DNA from: MGBC163016 sp964631345
GTDB lineage: Bacteria > Actinomycetota > Coriobacteriia > Coriobacteriales > Eggerthellaceae
NCBI GenBank assembly: GCA_964631345.1
Contig: CAZVWE010000007.1
Location: 1 to 64,000, forward strand
Reading direction: 5' to 3'
Length of the DNA stretch: 64,000 nt
The position numbers and the translations under genes were made by a program. The notes beneath the pieces were generated by a model. It searched no databases. It was not told the DNA's origin and was given only the letters and a program-made list of their open reading frames with translations. Below, one piece after another: positions 34,144 through 43,249 of this stretch. How positions within the stretch are numbered: position 1 is the stretch's first letter; the number at the start of each line of letters is the position of its first letter.

Positions 34144-35565
34144 TTATCTGGTGTGTGCAGGTTTTTTGCCCCAGTAGAAATGCATAAAATGTCTGTGTCG
34201 TACCTTGTTGTCGATCGCAGGGTCTCCGCCAATCACATGTAGAGTGGCGAGCATAATGTCAACCGCTGCGTTAGGACGTCTAATAATTGAGGCGTTTAGA
34301 AGTAATGCATTTGTGATAGCAGGATGCTCGTTCACTTGGTGCAGAATATCTAAAAGCTCACGTGTGGTTGTCACATGAAATGCAGCACCTGCAGCTGTAA
34401 GCATCAAAACATTCGCTTTTTCTTGGCCGTATGCTTTTCCAAGTAAAACCATTGGAACCTCAGAATTGAGACACTCTGTAACTGTAAGTCCTCCTGGCTT
34501 GCAAACGATTAAATCTGATGCCGACATAAGCTGTGGCATGTCATTGACATATTCAAATACGCTTACATTATCAAGTCCATGGTCAGCTACGATTTGCCTT
34601 ACGTGACTTGCGTAATCAACATCTGATCCCGCTATGATCACAAAGTGCATATCTGGGAGCGCATGGAGATAAGGAATTAGTTCATCTGTGGATTTTCTAA
34701 AGTGCACATATGGCCTTGGAAGCTTTGCACCTGCCAAAAATAATACAACGCGTTTATCCTCTGGAATACCATGTGAACGTCTTGCTTCGAGCTTGTCATA
34801 GTTGCCTGCAAAATCTGGCTTTGTCGGAATTCCTGTAACTTTAATGCGTTTATCTTGCACTCGTCTAGGTCTTAAGGTTTCAGCCATGTGTTCATCTGCT
34901 ACACAGAATAAATCAGTGTTTAAGTGCGGCCATAAGCCTTCCACTTCGTAGTCAGTTGGAACACAAACTATTGGGAAGTTTTGGCGGGTGATCATACGTG
35001 CGCTTACTGCTACGTTTGCCGCTGTAATGTGAGTACAAATTATTGCGTCTGGCTTTACGTTTGAAATATATTCAACGAATTTCGGATACATAATGCGCGC
35101 CCATATGGTGCCACCTGCCCATAAAAAGCGTCCTGTAAATGTATAGCGCCACGTAAGGTCATAGAAAGGTCGTGTTGCTCCTGTGAACATAGAGGCTGTG
35201 TTATCGCCATCAAAGACAATTCTTCCGAAATCTAAAATATCTAAAACCTTGATATTCACCTTTCGTCCAGCAACATGTTCTGGAATAGATTCCGCACCTT
35301 CGCCTTCAATTTCTACGCCTTCGTTAAGCATTTTGTTGTAAAGCTCAAATGCTTGTCCGATTGAAAGAGCAGCAGATCTGTGTCCTGAGCCAACGGATGC
35401 ATGCAAAATAAGCACTGTTAGTGCATCGGGATCTTCCGTTATAAGAGATAAATCAGATGCGCATTCCGTAGTAAGACGCTCTGCCTGAGTTATTTGTTTT
35501 TCAACCACAGGCTCATCTATTGGCAGAATTTGCGCTTGAGATTTATTGTCAGGTTCTGAATTCAT
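34144..35565 (-). CDS. Diacylglycerol glucosyltransferase-like protein (GT28, MGDG synthase/UgtP family)
   Basis: These enzymes add a sugar to diacylglycerol to make membrane glycolipids, which also anchor lipoteichoic acids. The protein has the N-terminal motif ILHASVGSGHRSAALSIGQAF, then IICTHITAANVAVSARMITR, VPTDYEVEGLWPHLNTDLF and TGIPTKPDF. The GT-B nucleotide-sugar motif is KPGGLTVTECLNSEVPMVL. ATG 35565 is used as start. The frame is open to an ATG at 35619 and includes ATG 35583, and none has a clear ribosome site. It is divergent from a GT2 gene. Confidence 0.87.
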   Translation of the reverse strand: MNSEPDNKSQAQILPIDEPVVEKQITQAERLTTECASDLSLITEDPDALTVLILHASVGSGHRSAALSIGQAFELYNKMLNEGVEIEGEGAESIPEHVAGRKVNIKVLDILDFGRIVFDGDNTASMFTGATRPFYDLTWRYTFTGRFLWAGGTIWARIMYPKFVEYISNVKPDAIICTHITAANVAVSARMITRQNFPIVCVPTDYEVEGLWPHLNTDLFCVADEHMAETLRPRRVQDKRIKVTGIPTKPDFAGNYDKLEARRSHGIPEDKRVVLFLAGAKLPRPYVHFRKSTDELIPYLHALPDMHFVIIAGSDVDYASHVRQIVADHGLDNVSVFEYVNDMPQLMSASDLIVCKPGGLTVTECLNSEVPMVLLGKAYGQEKANVLMLTAAGAAFHVTTTRELLDILHQVNEHPAITNALLLNASIIRRPNAAVDIMLATLHVIGGDPAIDNKVRHRHFMHFYWGKKPAHTR

Positions 35566-35654
35566 GCGATAATCATATCCCATCTTAGTGATATGTCGGT
35601 GAAGGTAGCGCACTTGCATACAAGTTGTGGGTGCAAGGATACTTAGGATTGCGT

Positions 35655-36674
35655 GTGAGCCAGGTATTGAATGAACTTACAGAAGAAGAGCAGACATTGC
35701 GGATAGATTCGGCATGTCAGGGAAAAGGCGTTGCCGTTCTTATTCCTTGTTACAACGAAGCATTGACTATAGGAAAAGTGATTGATGACTTTAAAGCCAG
35801 TTTGCCTTTTGCCGATATCTACGTTTATGACAACAATTCATCTGATGAAACATCGCGTATCGCAAAAGAACACGGTGCGATTGTTCGTTTCGAGCCTAGG
35901 CAAGGTAAAGGCTATGTTGTACGGCAGATGTTTCGCGATATAGATGCTGATTATTATGTATTAGTTGATGGTGATGATACATATCCAGCTGAGTCTGCAG
36001 GAGATCTAATTCGTCCACTTGCAGAGGGTGTAGCAGATATGACGGTAGGGGATCGTTTGTCGAACGGTACCTATGGTGAGGAAAATGATCGAGCATTCCA
36101 TGGATTTGGAAACAATCTTGTTAGGTGGTTAATCAAGATAATCTATGGGTATTCATTTGAAGATGTAATGACCGGATATCGTGCTTTTAATCGTGTATTT
36201 GTGAAAACCATGCCTGTAATATCTGGTGGATTCCAAATAGAAACTGAGTTATCCATACACGCTGTTGATAAGCATTGGCGAATTGCGGATGTTCCCATTG
36301 TTTACAGAGATAGACCTGAGGGAAGCGAATCTAAGCTTTCTACATTTAACGATGGCGCTAAAGTTTTGATGGCGATAGCTTCTTTGTTTAAGGATTATCG
36401 ACCTCTTGCACTTTTTGGCTGGATAGGACTTATATTTGTGATTCTCGGATTAGTCGCAGGGGTTCCTGTGATTATTGAGTTTTCAGCAACGCATTTGGTG
36501 GAGCGGTTCCCAACAGCGCTTCTTGCTGTTGCGCTTGAGATGTGCGGAATGTTCTCGTTTACGATCGGGCTTATTTTGGATACGGTTGCTAAAAGTCACA
36601 GGAAATCTTGGGAGATATCTGTTTACCAAGCTTATTTTGAACAGAATCTGGACAGGCGACAAGATCGGCATTGA
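35655..36674 (+). CDS. Glycosyltransferase family 2 (dolichyl/polyprenyl-phosphate mannose synthase-like)
   Basis: The 339-residue protein has a GT2 domain with VLIPCYNEALTIGKVIDDF near its start, YVYDNNSSDETSRIA and the DxD motif in YYVLVDGDDTYPAE. It also has VMTGYRAFNRVFVKTMP and YRDRPEGSESKLSTFNDG. Two C-terminal membrane helices follow (about 255-320). This pattern fits transfer of a sugar to polyprenyl phosphate on the cytosolic face. GTG 35655 is preferred for its TAGGA site. The frame is open to a TTG at 35625. Confidence 0.87.
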   Translation: MSQVLNELTEEEQTLRIDSACQGKGVAVLIPCYNEALTIGKVIDDFKASLPFADIYVYDNNSSDETSRIAKEHGAIVRFEPRQGKGYVVRQMFRDIDADYYVLVDGDDTYPAESAGDLIRPLAEGVADMTVGDRLSNGTYGEENDRAFHGFGNNLVRWLIKIIYGYSFEDVMTGYRAFNRVFVKTMPVISGGFQIETELSIHAVDKHWRIADVPIVYRDRPEGSESKLSTFNDGAKVLMAIASLFKDYRPLALFGWIGLIFVILGLVAGVPVIIEFSATHLVERFPTALLAVALEMCGMFSFTIGLILDTVAKSHRKSWEISVYQAYFEQNLDRRQDRH

Positions 36675-36834
36675 TCCTCAAACCTTCCCAAATTCAAACA
36701 TATCTAAGCACCAAAGCTTGTCTTGTCACCTTTATCTGATGATAAATTTGCTTTGTGAAGTTTTGCAGTCCTGTTTTTATTTGGGAATAATGGCATAATG
36801 CCAATAGTTAGATTGTGTCAGTGTAAGCGCATAT

Positions 36835-36882
36835 TTACACCCATGATTACGCTTGTGATTGTCTCTATGATTACACCCATGA
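36835..36882. repeat. Tandem repeat, four 12-bp units
   Basis: Units TTACACCCATGA, TTACGCTTGTGA, TTGTCTCTATGA and TTACACCCATGA follow one another without gaps. The first and fourth are identical. The region 36675-37075 between the GT2 gene and tRNA-Glu holds no convincing gene; apart from this array I see only the tRNA promoter. Confidence 0.75.
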
Positions 36883-37027
36883 TTAATGGAATTATCATAA
36901 GACGCCTTCGATAACTTAGGTGCTTATATGGTTTTGTTTGTGGTGTACGTAACGCAAAATATTTTTGTCGAACAATTCCGATATAACTCATAAAGCGTAC
37001 CCTTGGCACAAAATTTAAGATAGTGCC

Positions 37028-37056
37028 TTGCGCGCTTAAGCATGCTTTGGCATAAT
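37028..37056 (+). promoter_or_regulatory. Promoter of tRNA-Glu
   Basis: TTGCGC (37028-37033), a 17-base spacer and CATAAT (37051-37056) lie 19 bases before the mature tRNA 5' end. That spacing leaves a short 5' leader for RNase P. Confidence 0.6.
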
Positions 37057-37075
37057 GTGTAGGCTTTATTGCAAA

Positions 37076-37150
37076 GTCCCCATAGTCTAGAGGTCAGGAC
37101 GCGGCCCTTTCAAGGCTGAGACACGGGTTCAATTCCCGTTGGGGGCACCA
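37076..37150 (+). tRNA. tRNA-Glu (anticodon UUC)
   Basis: The acceptor strand GTCCCCA pairs with TGGGGGC at the end (one T-G pair). The anticodon loop is CTTTCAA, flanked by GGCC/GGCT bases, giving TTC. The T arm contains GGGTTCAATTCCC. The discriminator A is followed by an encoded CCA (37148-37150). Confidence 0.95.
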
Positions 37151-37158
37151 GATATAAT

Positions 37159-37191
37159 CGAACCTCAGGATATCCTGAGGTTCGTCTTTTA
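37159..37191 (+). terminator. Intrinsic terminator after tRNA-Glu
   Basis: A perfect 26-base palindrome (arms CGAACCTCAGG and CCTGAGGTTCG around a four-base centre) spans 37159-37184 and is followed by TCTTTTAT. It ends the tRNA-Glu transcript. Confidence 0.75.
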
Positions 37192-37308
37192 TATGCCGGC
37201 TTTATCAGGTGGTCAATATGGTGTAGCCACTAATTGCAGTCACTAATATCTGGTACAGCTACTTAAGTGGAGTAAAGTAATAAATAAGTGGTAAATAATT
37301 AATAAATA

Positions 37309-37384
37309 TGGTGCCCTCGACTGGATTCGAACCAGCGGCACCTTGCTCCGGAGGCAAGTGCTCTATCCCCTGAGCTACGAGGGC
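37309..37384 (-). tRNA. tRNA-Arg (anticodon CCG)
   Basis: On the minus strand GCCCTCG pairs with CGAGGGC. The anticodon stem CTTGC/GCAAG encloses the loop CTCCGGA, so the anticodon is CCG and it reads CGG. The T arm has the GGTTCGAATCC sequence, and ACCA is encoded at the 3' end (37309-37312). The space between it and the tRNA-Glu terminator is AT-rich and holds no gene. Confidence 0.95.
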
Positions 37385-37450
37385 ACGAGATGAGATAATT
37401 CGCGCACACGATTATACGGCAAATAGCAGACTAATTAGCAAGGAGAGCTC

Positions 37451-38749
37451 ATGTCTGAAACTATCAAATGTGAACGCATGGGGTATGGGTCATTTGCTAT
37501 AGGACATCTAGAAAGTGGAAAAACCGCATTTGTTGAAGGTGCTGTTACAGAAGATGTTGTTCTTTGCGAAATTGTGGAAGAAAAGCCTAGCTATGTGCGC
37601 GCGCAGGTAGTTTCAATTTTAGAGTCTTCGCCTTATAGGATTGACCCAAAAGCTCAGTGGCTAAATACAAGTCTTGCACCTTGGCAGTGTTTGGCATATG
37701 AACAGCAGCTAGAAGAGAAAAAATCTGCACTACAAAGCGCTTTAAAGCGGGTTGCACACATAAATGTGGATGTGGATAAAATTATTGGCTGCAAAAGGCA
37801 ATGGGGGTACAGAAATAAACTTGAGATGGCCTCCGTTATTGGTACGACCAGAAAGCTTGAGCTAGGCTTTCATGAAACAGAGTCAAGCAAACTGGTATTT
37901 CCTGAAACCTGCCCATTAGCCGTAAAAAATATTGAGCGCGCGCCTAAAGCATTAACAGGCTGCCTTCGGTATCTTTGTGGGCAAGGATCGGATCTTGGAA
38001 TATATAGGGTAGGCGTTCGCGCAAGTGCTCAAACATCAAGCACTGAGGTTGCACTTTGGACACCGCCTAGTGCGTTTCCGCGTGGTTTTGCTGCAAAATC
38101 AATCATGGATGCAATAGGTGCTACGTCTGTTGTTCGCGTGATCGCTGAGGAGGGGAGTAGAAGAGTTAAGCGCACAGAAATCTTGGATGGAGATGGATAT
38201 TGGAATGAACGCATACCAAACGGATTTGAATTCCATATATCCGCACCTTCGTTTTTCCAGGTAAACACATCTCAGGCGGCACACCTTGTAGATGTAGCGC
38301 TTAGTTTTCTTGATGTATCACCAGAAGAGACGGTGGTTGATCTTTATTGCGGTGCAGGAACATTCACGCTTGCGCTTGCAGAGACCGGAGCGTGCGTTAT
38401 AGGGATCGAGGAAGCGGGTAGCTCAACTCGCGATCTTAGGGTGAATCTTGATATCAATGGTATAGATGCCGATGTGATTTGTGATGATGTAGCGAGAGCT
38501 CTTCCAAGCATCGGACAAGTTGACGCACTTCTTTGTGATCCACCAAAATCAGGTCTTTCCAAAGAGGCGCTTAATGCGATGATTGCGGCAAATCCGCATC
38601 GTATCGTATACGTAAGCTGTGATCCGCAGACATTTGCACGTGATGCAGCAAGGTTTGCCTCATCTGGTTATCAATTGTCTAATATATGTGCCGTGGACAT
38701 GTTTCCGCAGACCTATCACATAGAGACTGTCGGCCTTTTCCGACGCTAA
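37451..38749 (+). CDS. RlmD/TrmA-family RNA uracil-5 methyltransferase lacking cluster cysteines
   Basis: These enzymes methylate C5 of uracil in rRNA or tRNA using SAM. The 432-residue protein has a TRAM-like N-terminus and the methyltransferase domain VVDLYCGAGTFTLALAETGA. The QVNTSQAAHLVDVAL and DALLCDPPKSGLSKEAL motifs and the catalytic cysteine in IVYVSCDPQTFARD are present. The usual N-terminal CxxxxxCGGC for a 4Fe-4S cluster is replaced by Ala, Thr and Ala (AQWLNTSLAPWQCLAYEQQL). Only the fourth Cys (FPETCPLA) remains. Substrate choice between rRNA and tRNA is therefore open. Confidence 0.88.
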   Translation: MSETIKCERMGYGSFAIGHLESGKTAFVEGAVTEDVVLCEIVEEKPSYVRAQVVSILESSPYRIDPKAQWLNTSLAPWQCLAYEQQLEEKKSALQSALKRVAHINVDVDKIIGCKRQWGYRNKLEMASVIGTTRKLELGFHETESSKLVFPETCPLAVKNIERAPKALTGCLRYLCGQGSDLGIYRVGVRASAQTSSTEVALWTPPSAFPRGFAAKSIMDAIGATSVVRVIAEEGSRRVKRTEILDGDGYWNERIPNGFEFHISAPSFFQVNTSQAAHLVDVALSFLDVSPEETVVDLYCGAGTFTLALAETGACVIGIEEAGSSTRDLRVNLDINGIDADVICDDVARALPSIGQVDALLCDPPKSGLSKEALNAMIAANPHRIVYVSCDPQTFARDAARFASSGYQLSNICAVDMFPQTYHIETVGLFRR

Positions 38750-38822
38750 GTGGTCTATCTGATAGAATTCTTAATACATATGCAAACGGTTAAAAGCCGA
38801 CTTGAAATTGAAAGGATGCCAA

Positions 38823-39350
38823 ATGGCAACTTACACACCTGAGTACAAACCTAATGGAAACGAAGTAGCTGTTATTAAAACTTCGAAGGGAACGATCAAA
38901 GTTGCACTTCATGGAAACGATGCACCAATTCATGTTGGGAATTTTGTAGAACTTGCTGATAAAGGTTTTTATGACAATATCAAATTCCATCGCCTTGAGC
39001 CTGGATTTGTTGTACAAGGCGGAGATCCAAACACTCGTGATTACACACCTGAAGAGGTAATCGAAGGTGTTCGCATGCGTGCACATGGCTTTGGCACGGG
39101 AAATCCAGGGTATTGCATTAAAGAGGAATTCACTACAAACCCGAACAATCGTCATGAGGATGGAACGCTTGCAATGGCTCGCAGCCAAAATCCTGATTCT
39201 GCAGGCAGCCAGTTCTACTTCTGCTTAGGGCCTCAACCATTCCTCGATCCAAACTATACGGTTTTTGGTGATACGATTGAGGGGCTTGATGTAGTACACA
39301 ACCTTGCAATCGGGGACGTTATTGAGTCCATCACGATTGAAAACGAGTAA
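38823..39350 (+). CDS. Cyclophilin-type peptidyl-prolyl cis-trans isomerase
   Basis: This is a cytosolic cyclophilin that speeds proline isomerisation in protein folding. The 175-residue protein has the motifs NFVELADKGFYDNIKFHRL, FVVQGGDPNTRDY, GTLAMARSQNPDSAGSQFYF and YTVFGDTIEGLDVV. ATG 38823 is chosen because AAAGGA stands six bases upstream. An upstream TTG at 38802 lacks a site. No signal peptide is seen. Confidence 0.93.
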   Translation: MATYTPEYKPNGNEVAVIKTSKGTIKVALHGNDAPIHVGNFVELADKGFYDNIKFHRLEPGFVVQGGDPNTRDYTPEEVIEGVRMRAHGFGTGNPGYCIKEEFTTNPNNRHEDGTLAMARSQNPDSAGSQFYFCLGPQPFLDPNYTVFGDTIEGLDVVHNLAIGDVIESITIENE

Positions 39351-39390
39351 TAGGGCTTAGCAGTCCGGATTTCGAGCTTAGGTCAACAAC

Positions 39391-40725
39391 GTGAATCAGA
39401 ACCTCTTCGATCAAGCGACAATTCGCTACGACAACAAGGACTACCGTGGTGCCTTGCGTGATTACACGGCATGTCTGCAAGATACCTCAGCTCCTTTTGC
39501 ACTTGGGGAGATCGGGCTGATCTATCACAGGATTGGCAATTGCCTCGTGAAATTAAAAAACTCGGCCGAGGCAATTCAGGCATATGCACAAGCTGCTGCA
39601 GATCAATCATATGCTGCACAGGGTGCTTTGCAAAACAATATTGGCATGGCCTATGCATCGCTTCACGATTATGAAAATGCGCTCGTACATTTCAAGGCAG
39701 CTGTAGAGGATCCAGCATATGAGACTCCGTATAAGGCATATATGGGTCTTGGTAATGCGGAGCTTAAACTTGGAAATAGTGCAGAGGCGGGTGTTGCTTT
39801 TCGTGAGGCTGCACTGGACGAAGAAAACCCTGATCCTGCAAAGGCACTTCTTAATTTAGGCATTTGTTTTATGGCTCTAGGGCGCCCAACCGATGCAGTT
39901 GCAGCTTATGAATCAGCAATGCAGTTTGATATGGCGCAAAACACTCGCGACAGGCTTAATGCATCAATGGGACAGGCCTATGCAGCAAATGGGCAAATGC
40001 GCGATGCCGTGGATGCTTTTGAGCGCGCCATTATGAACGGAACATATCTGTTGTCAGATTCTGCAAGCGTTGATTATCAGCGTGCGCTTGCAGCTGTTGC
40101 GCTTGAGGCTCAAGAAGGAACTGGCGCAGATATGTCAGGTTTTGATGTGTCTGCTGATGGGACTCCCTTTGATAATTCTGACGATCCGTTTTTCTATGAT
40201 GATGGATACGACGAAGAGGGGATCGCTGAATATCCTGGATTTGTTGGTGCATATGGTGGCGATGACGATAAGTTTTTTAACACTACTGATCAAGAGCTGG
40301 AGCAATGGTCAAAAAGCCTTGCGAAAAAGGATCGTAAACGCAGAAACGTTGGCCTTCGAATTGTTGTTGTGTTCATAGTTTTGCTAATCATTGCGCTTGG
40401 AGTTGCCATCTTTGGATATACACAAGGATATGGTTGGCCGACACAAGAAGCAGTATGTCGTGAGATATTCGCTGATCCAAAGAACTCACAAGGTGAGTTT
40501 TTGGATACGATGTCGCAAGATAGCGTGAAGTCAATGCTTGCACCAGTTGTACAAGATAGCGATATCACCATTGATGGTATGAACAAGTCGATGACCGATT
40601 CAGTTGTATATGTCACCGCGAAAACACCTGAAGGCGGAGACATCATGTATAAGGTTAGCTTGGCTAGGGATTTCATAGGATGGAAAGCATCTGGAATTGA
40701 ACTTTATTTCCCGAGTCAAAACTAA
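39391..40725 (+). CDS. TPR-repeat membrane protein
   Basis: The 444-residue protein starts with about six tetratricopeptide repeats (residues 1 to about 215, for example LFDQATIRYDNKDYRGALRD and NIGMAYASLHDYENALVHF). A very acidic stretch follows (about 250-300, DDPFFYDDGYDEE). One membrane helix (about 322-342, IVVVFIVLLIIALGVAIFGY) leads to an outside domain of about 100 residues. TPRs bind partner proteins, and the partner is unknown. The start is GTG. It sits between a cyclophilin and ndk. Confidence 0.82.
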   Translation: MNQNLFDQATIRYDNKDYRGALRDYTACLQDTSAPFALGEIGLIYHRIGNCLVKLKNSAEAIQAYAQAAADQSYAAQGALQNNIGMAYASLHDYENALVHFKAAVEDPAYETPYKAYMGLGNAELKLGNSAEAGVAFREAALDEENPDPAKALLNLGICFMALGRPTDAVAAYESAMQFDMAQNTRDRLNASMGQAYAANGQMRDAVDAFERAIMNGTYLLSDSASVDYQRALAAVALEAQEGTGADMSGFDVSADGTPFDNSDDPFFYDDGYDEEGIAEYPGFVGAYGGDDDKFFNTTDQELEQWSKSLAKKDRKRRNVGLRIVVVFIVLLIIALGVAIFGYTQGYGWPTQEAVCREIFADPKNSQGEFLDTMSQDSVKSMLAPVVQDSDITIDGMNKSMTDSVVYVTAKTPEGGDIMYKVSLARDFIGWKASGIELYFPSQN

Positions 40726-40818
40726 ATTCTTGTTATGTATTGATATATAGAGCAAGTTAGATACGTTAGGTAATTTAAAGTTATTTAGGCAAATTAAGGT
40801 TGGATGAAAGGATCTTCC

Positions 40819-41223
40819 ATGGCAGTTGAGATGACATATTCCATGATCAAGCCAGACGGTGTTCGCAATCATCACGTTGGTGAGATCATCAATCGTTTTG
40901 AGCGTGCAGGCTTATCTATTGAGCGCATGGAGTACGGCATGGTAACAATGGAGCAAGCTCGTGCGAACTATGCAGAACATGAAGGCAAACCTTTCTATGA
41001 CGGGTTAATTGAGTACATCACATCGGGCCCTGTTGTTAAGATGGTTATAAAAGGCGAAGGTGCTGTAGCTAAATGCCGTTCTTTAATGGGTGCAACAAAT
41101 CCAGCTGAGGCTGCTCCTGGAACCATCCGTGGTGACTTTGGATTAGTTATGGATGAAAATGTCATCCATGGCTCTGATTCTGTTGCATCAGCAGAGCGTG
41201 AAATATCAATATTTTTTGGCTAG
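40819..41223 (+). CDS. ndk: Nucleoside diphosphate kinase
   Basis: Ndk balances nucleoside triphosphate pools by phosphate exchange. The 134-residue protein opens YSMIKPDGVRN and has MVIKGEGAVAKCRSLMGATN. The catalytic histidine lies in VIHGSDSVASAEREISIFF. The usual N-x-x-H-G-S-D reads ENVIHGSDS here, which is normal. ATG 40819 has AAAGG seven bases upstream, whereas the frame opens at 40804. The hydrogenase operon begins 22 bases later. Confidence 0.97.
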   Translation: MAVEMTYSMIKPDGVRNHHVGEIINRFERAGLSIERMEYGMVTMEQARANYAEHEGKPFYDGLIEYITSGPVVKMVIKGEGAVAKCRSLMGATNPAEAAPGTIRGDFGLVMDENVIHGSDSVASAEREISIFFG

Positions 41224-41245
41224 GAAAACTAAGGCGCGCTAGGAC

Positions 41246-42280
41246 ATGCTCTACAGAGTTATAGACGCAAGTGAGCTTAAGTCTCTTGTCTGCGCCTTCA
41301 TGCGCGACTACGAAGTAATTGCGCCTGTCAAAAGTGGCAAAAGTTATAAGTTTGCGCACATCGAATCATTCGATGAGATTGCGCTTGACTACGATACAAC
41401 GCTCACATCTTTGAAGGCATATTACCTCCCGCCTAAAGAGACGCTTTTTGAGTTTGATATTGAGAGCGCCGATGTTACTGACTTTGATTTAGAGATTAAG
41501 CCGAAGGTACTTTTTGGCGCTCACGCATGCGATATTAATTCGCTGAATAATTTGGATGCTGTTTTTGAGGATGCGCGTTATCCAGATCCGTATTATGAAG
41601 CTCATAGAAAATCCACGATGATAGTAGGTATTAGTTGTACTCCAACAGAGACTTGCTTCTGCCATTTACTTGGCGCATCTGAGGCCAAAGGTGGGTATGA
41701 TCTATTTTTACAAGACCTTGGAGATAGATATCTTGTATCTATTGGTAGCGTTGAAGCAGCTAATATTTTGGAAGCCGCCTGTAATCCCAGGGAAGCCACA
41801 GATGAAGATAGGCGTGATTTTAGAAAGATAACCCGCGAAAGACAGGAAGCGTTTTCTAAAGATATTCCTGATATTCAAGAAATCCCAATGCTTATGGATG
41901 CATTTCATAAGGATCCGTTTTGGGATGAGCTAGGGGATAGATGTCTTTCATGCACGGCCTGCTCATCGGTGTGCCCTACTTGCTATTGCTTTGACATAGT
42001 CGACACACTTGATCCATCTGGTAAAGCTGGCAAGCGTGAGCGAGTGTGGGATGCGTGTACTTCTCCTCAATTTGCCTTGGTTGCTGGTGGACATAACTTC
42101 CGGCCTACTGCATCAAATAGAGTGCGTCATCGCATGTATCACAAACTAAACGGATTTAATGCACAACACGGAAGCTACCTCTGTGTGGGTTGTGGTAGGT
42201 GTGTTCGCGCATGCAAGGCAAACATTTCGCCTATTGAAGTGCTTAAGTTCTTTGAGCGAAAGGGGGCAGAAGATGCCTGA
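41246..42280 (+). CDS. Group 3b-type NiFe hydrogenase, beta (iron-sulfur) subunit
   Basis: This is the electron-transfer subunit of a soluble NAD(P)-linked hydrogenase (HydB/AsrA family). The 344-residue protein has two C-terminal 4Fe-4S sites, CLSCTACSSVCPTCYC near residue 232 and CVGCGRCVRACK near 312. The N-terminal family domain includes LFGAHACDINSLNNLD and GISCTPTETCFC. It is the first of four genes in the order beta, gamma, delta, alpha, as in the Pyrococcus sulfhydrogenases. It overlaps the next gene by eight bases. No maturation (hyp) genes are nearby. Confidence 0.93.
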   Translation: MLYRVIDASELKSLVCAFMRDYEVIAPVKSGKSYKFAHIESFDEIALDYDTTLTSLKAYYLPPKETLFEFDIESADVTDFDLEIKPKVLFGAHACDINSLNNLDAVFEDARYPDPYYEAHRKSTMIVGISCTPTETCFCHLLGASEAKGGYDLFLQDLGDRYLVSIGSVEAANILEAACNPREATDEDRRDFRKITRERQEAFSKDIPDIQEIPMLMDAFHKDPFWDELGDRCLSCTACSSVCPTCYCFDIVDTLDPSGKAGKRERVWDACTSPQFALVAGGHNFRPTASNRVRHRMYHKLNGFNAQHGSYLCVGCGRCVRACKANISPIEVLKFFERKGAEDA

Positions 42281-43175
42281 TGGTGCATCTGTAAAAGTCT
42301 CTCCTTTGCAAGGAGAACATGCCTTGCTTTCAGGTGGTGATCTTATGCGCGCAAATCCATATAGACCTTGGCCTGCTCGCATAACTTCGATCACTCCTTT
42401 GACTGCTACTGAAAAGTTGTTTGAGTTTCGCTTGATAGATGAGCGCATTCGAAGTGCTTTCCATCATGAACCAGGACAATTTGTTGAGGTGTCTATTTTT
42501 GGAACAGGTGAGGCACCTATTTCGATTTCAAGTTCGCCTTCAAAAAGCGGATTCATTGAACTTTGTGTACGTCGTGCAGGGGAATTTACTGAGAAACTTC
42601 ACTCGATGCAGTGCGGAGATATCGTTGGTATCAGAGGACCTTATGGAAGGCCTTTTCCGTTTGAGGAAATGAAAGGCCATGACATATTGCTTGTAGCGGG
42701 TGGTCTTGGGATTGCCCCTTTGCGGTCTTTGATCAATAACATTCACGATGAGCGCTCAGAGTTTGGAAATGTAACCATAATTTATGGATCAAAAAATCCA
42801 AACGAGGTCATGTTCAGAGATCAGTTTGAAATGTGGCGTCATCGCAAAGACTTTAATTTAGTTTTAACTGTGGATGAGGCTGATGATACCTGGGATGGCG
42901 AAGTTGGACTTGTAACAGCGCCGTTTGCCCATCTTGAGATAGACGCTGAAAACACCTATGGTGCGGTATGCGGGCCTCCTGTAATGTATAGGTTTGTTGT
43001 TGAAGAGATGCGGAAAAAAGGCATCAGTTATGATCATATTTACATGAGCTTTGAACGCCATATGAAGTGCGGTATGGGCAAATGTGGTCATTGCCAAATT
43101 GGACACCAGTACTGCTGTATTGACGGTCCTGTATTTAATTACTGGGAAGCTAAGAATATCCAAGGCTCAATGTAG
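42273..43175 (+). CDS. Group 3b-type NiFe hydrogenase, gamma (FAD/NAD(P)-binding) subunit
   Basis: This subunit moves electrons between NAD(P)H and the iron-sulfur chain. The 300-residue protein has a ferredoxin-reductase fold: FAD site PISISSSPSKSGFIELCVRR, NAD(P) site ILLVAGGLGIAPLRSLI and CGPPVMYRF. The C-terminal 2Fe-2S site is CGMGKCGHCQIGHQYCC. ATG 42273 lies inside the end of the beta gene with AGGGGGC upstream. The frame is open further back but within beta. Confidence 0.93.
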   Translation: MPDGASVKVSPLQGEHALLSGGDLMRANPYRPWPARITSITPLTATEKLFEFRLIDERIRSAFHHEPGQFVEVSIFGTGEAPISISSSPSKSGFIELCVRRAGEFTEKLHSMQCGDIVGIRGPYGRPFPFEEMKGHDILLVAGGLGIAPLRSLINNIHDERSEFGNVTIIYGSKNPNEVMFRDQFEMWRHRKDFNLVLTVDEADDTWDGEVGLVTAPFAHLEIDAENTYGAVCGPPVMYRFVVEEMRKKGISYDHIYMSFERHMKCGMGKCGHCQIGHQYCCIDGPVFNYWEAKNIQGSM

Positions 43176-43249
43176 GGAAATGCAAGAGACGATATAGAGA
43201 TTTAGAAATTCATGTAGGTGGTTTTAAATTCGGAAGGGTTTTTGAAGGC

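Noticed and set aside
36818..37009. 63-codon minus-strand frame in the gap before tRNA-Glu
   Set aside because: A large part of it is encoded by the 12-bp tandem repeats. It has no ribosome site and no recognisable domain.
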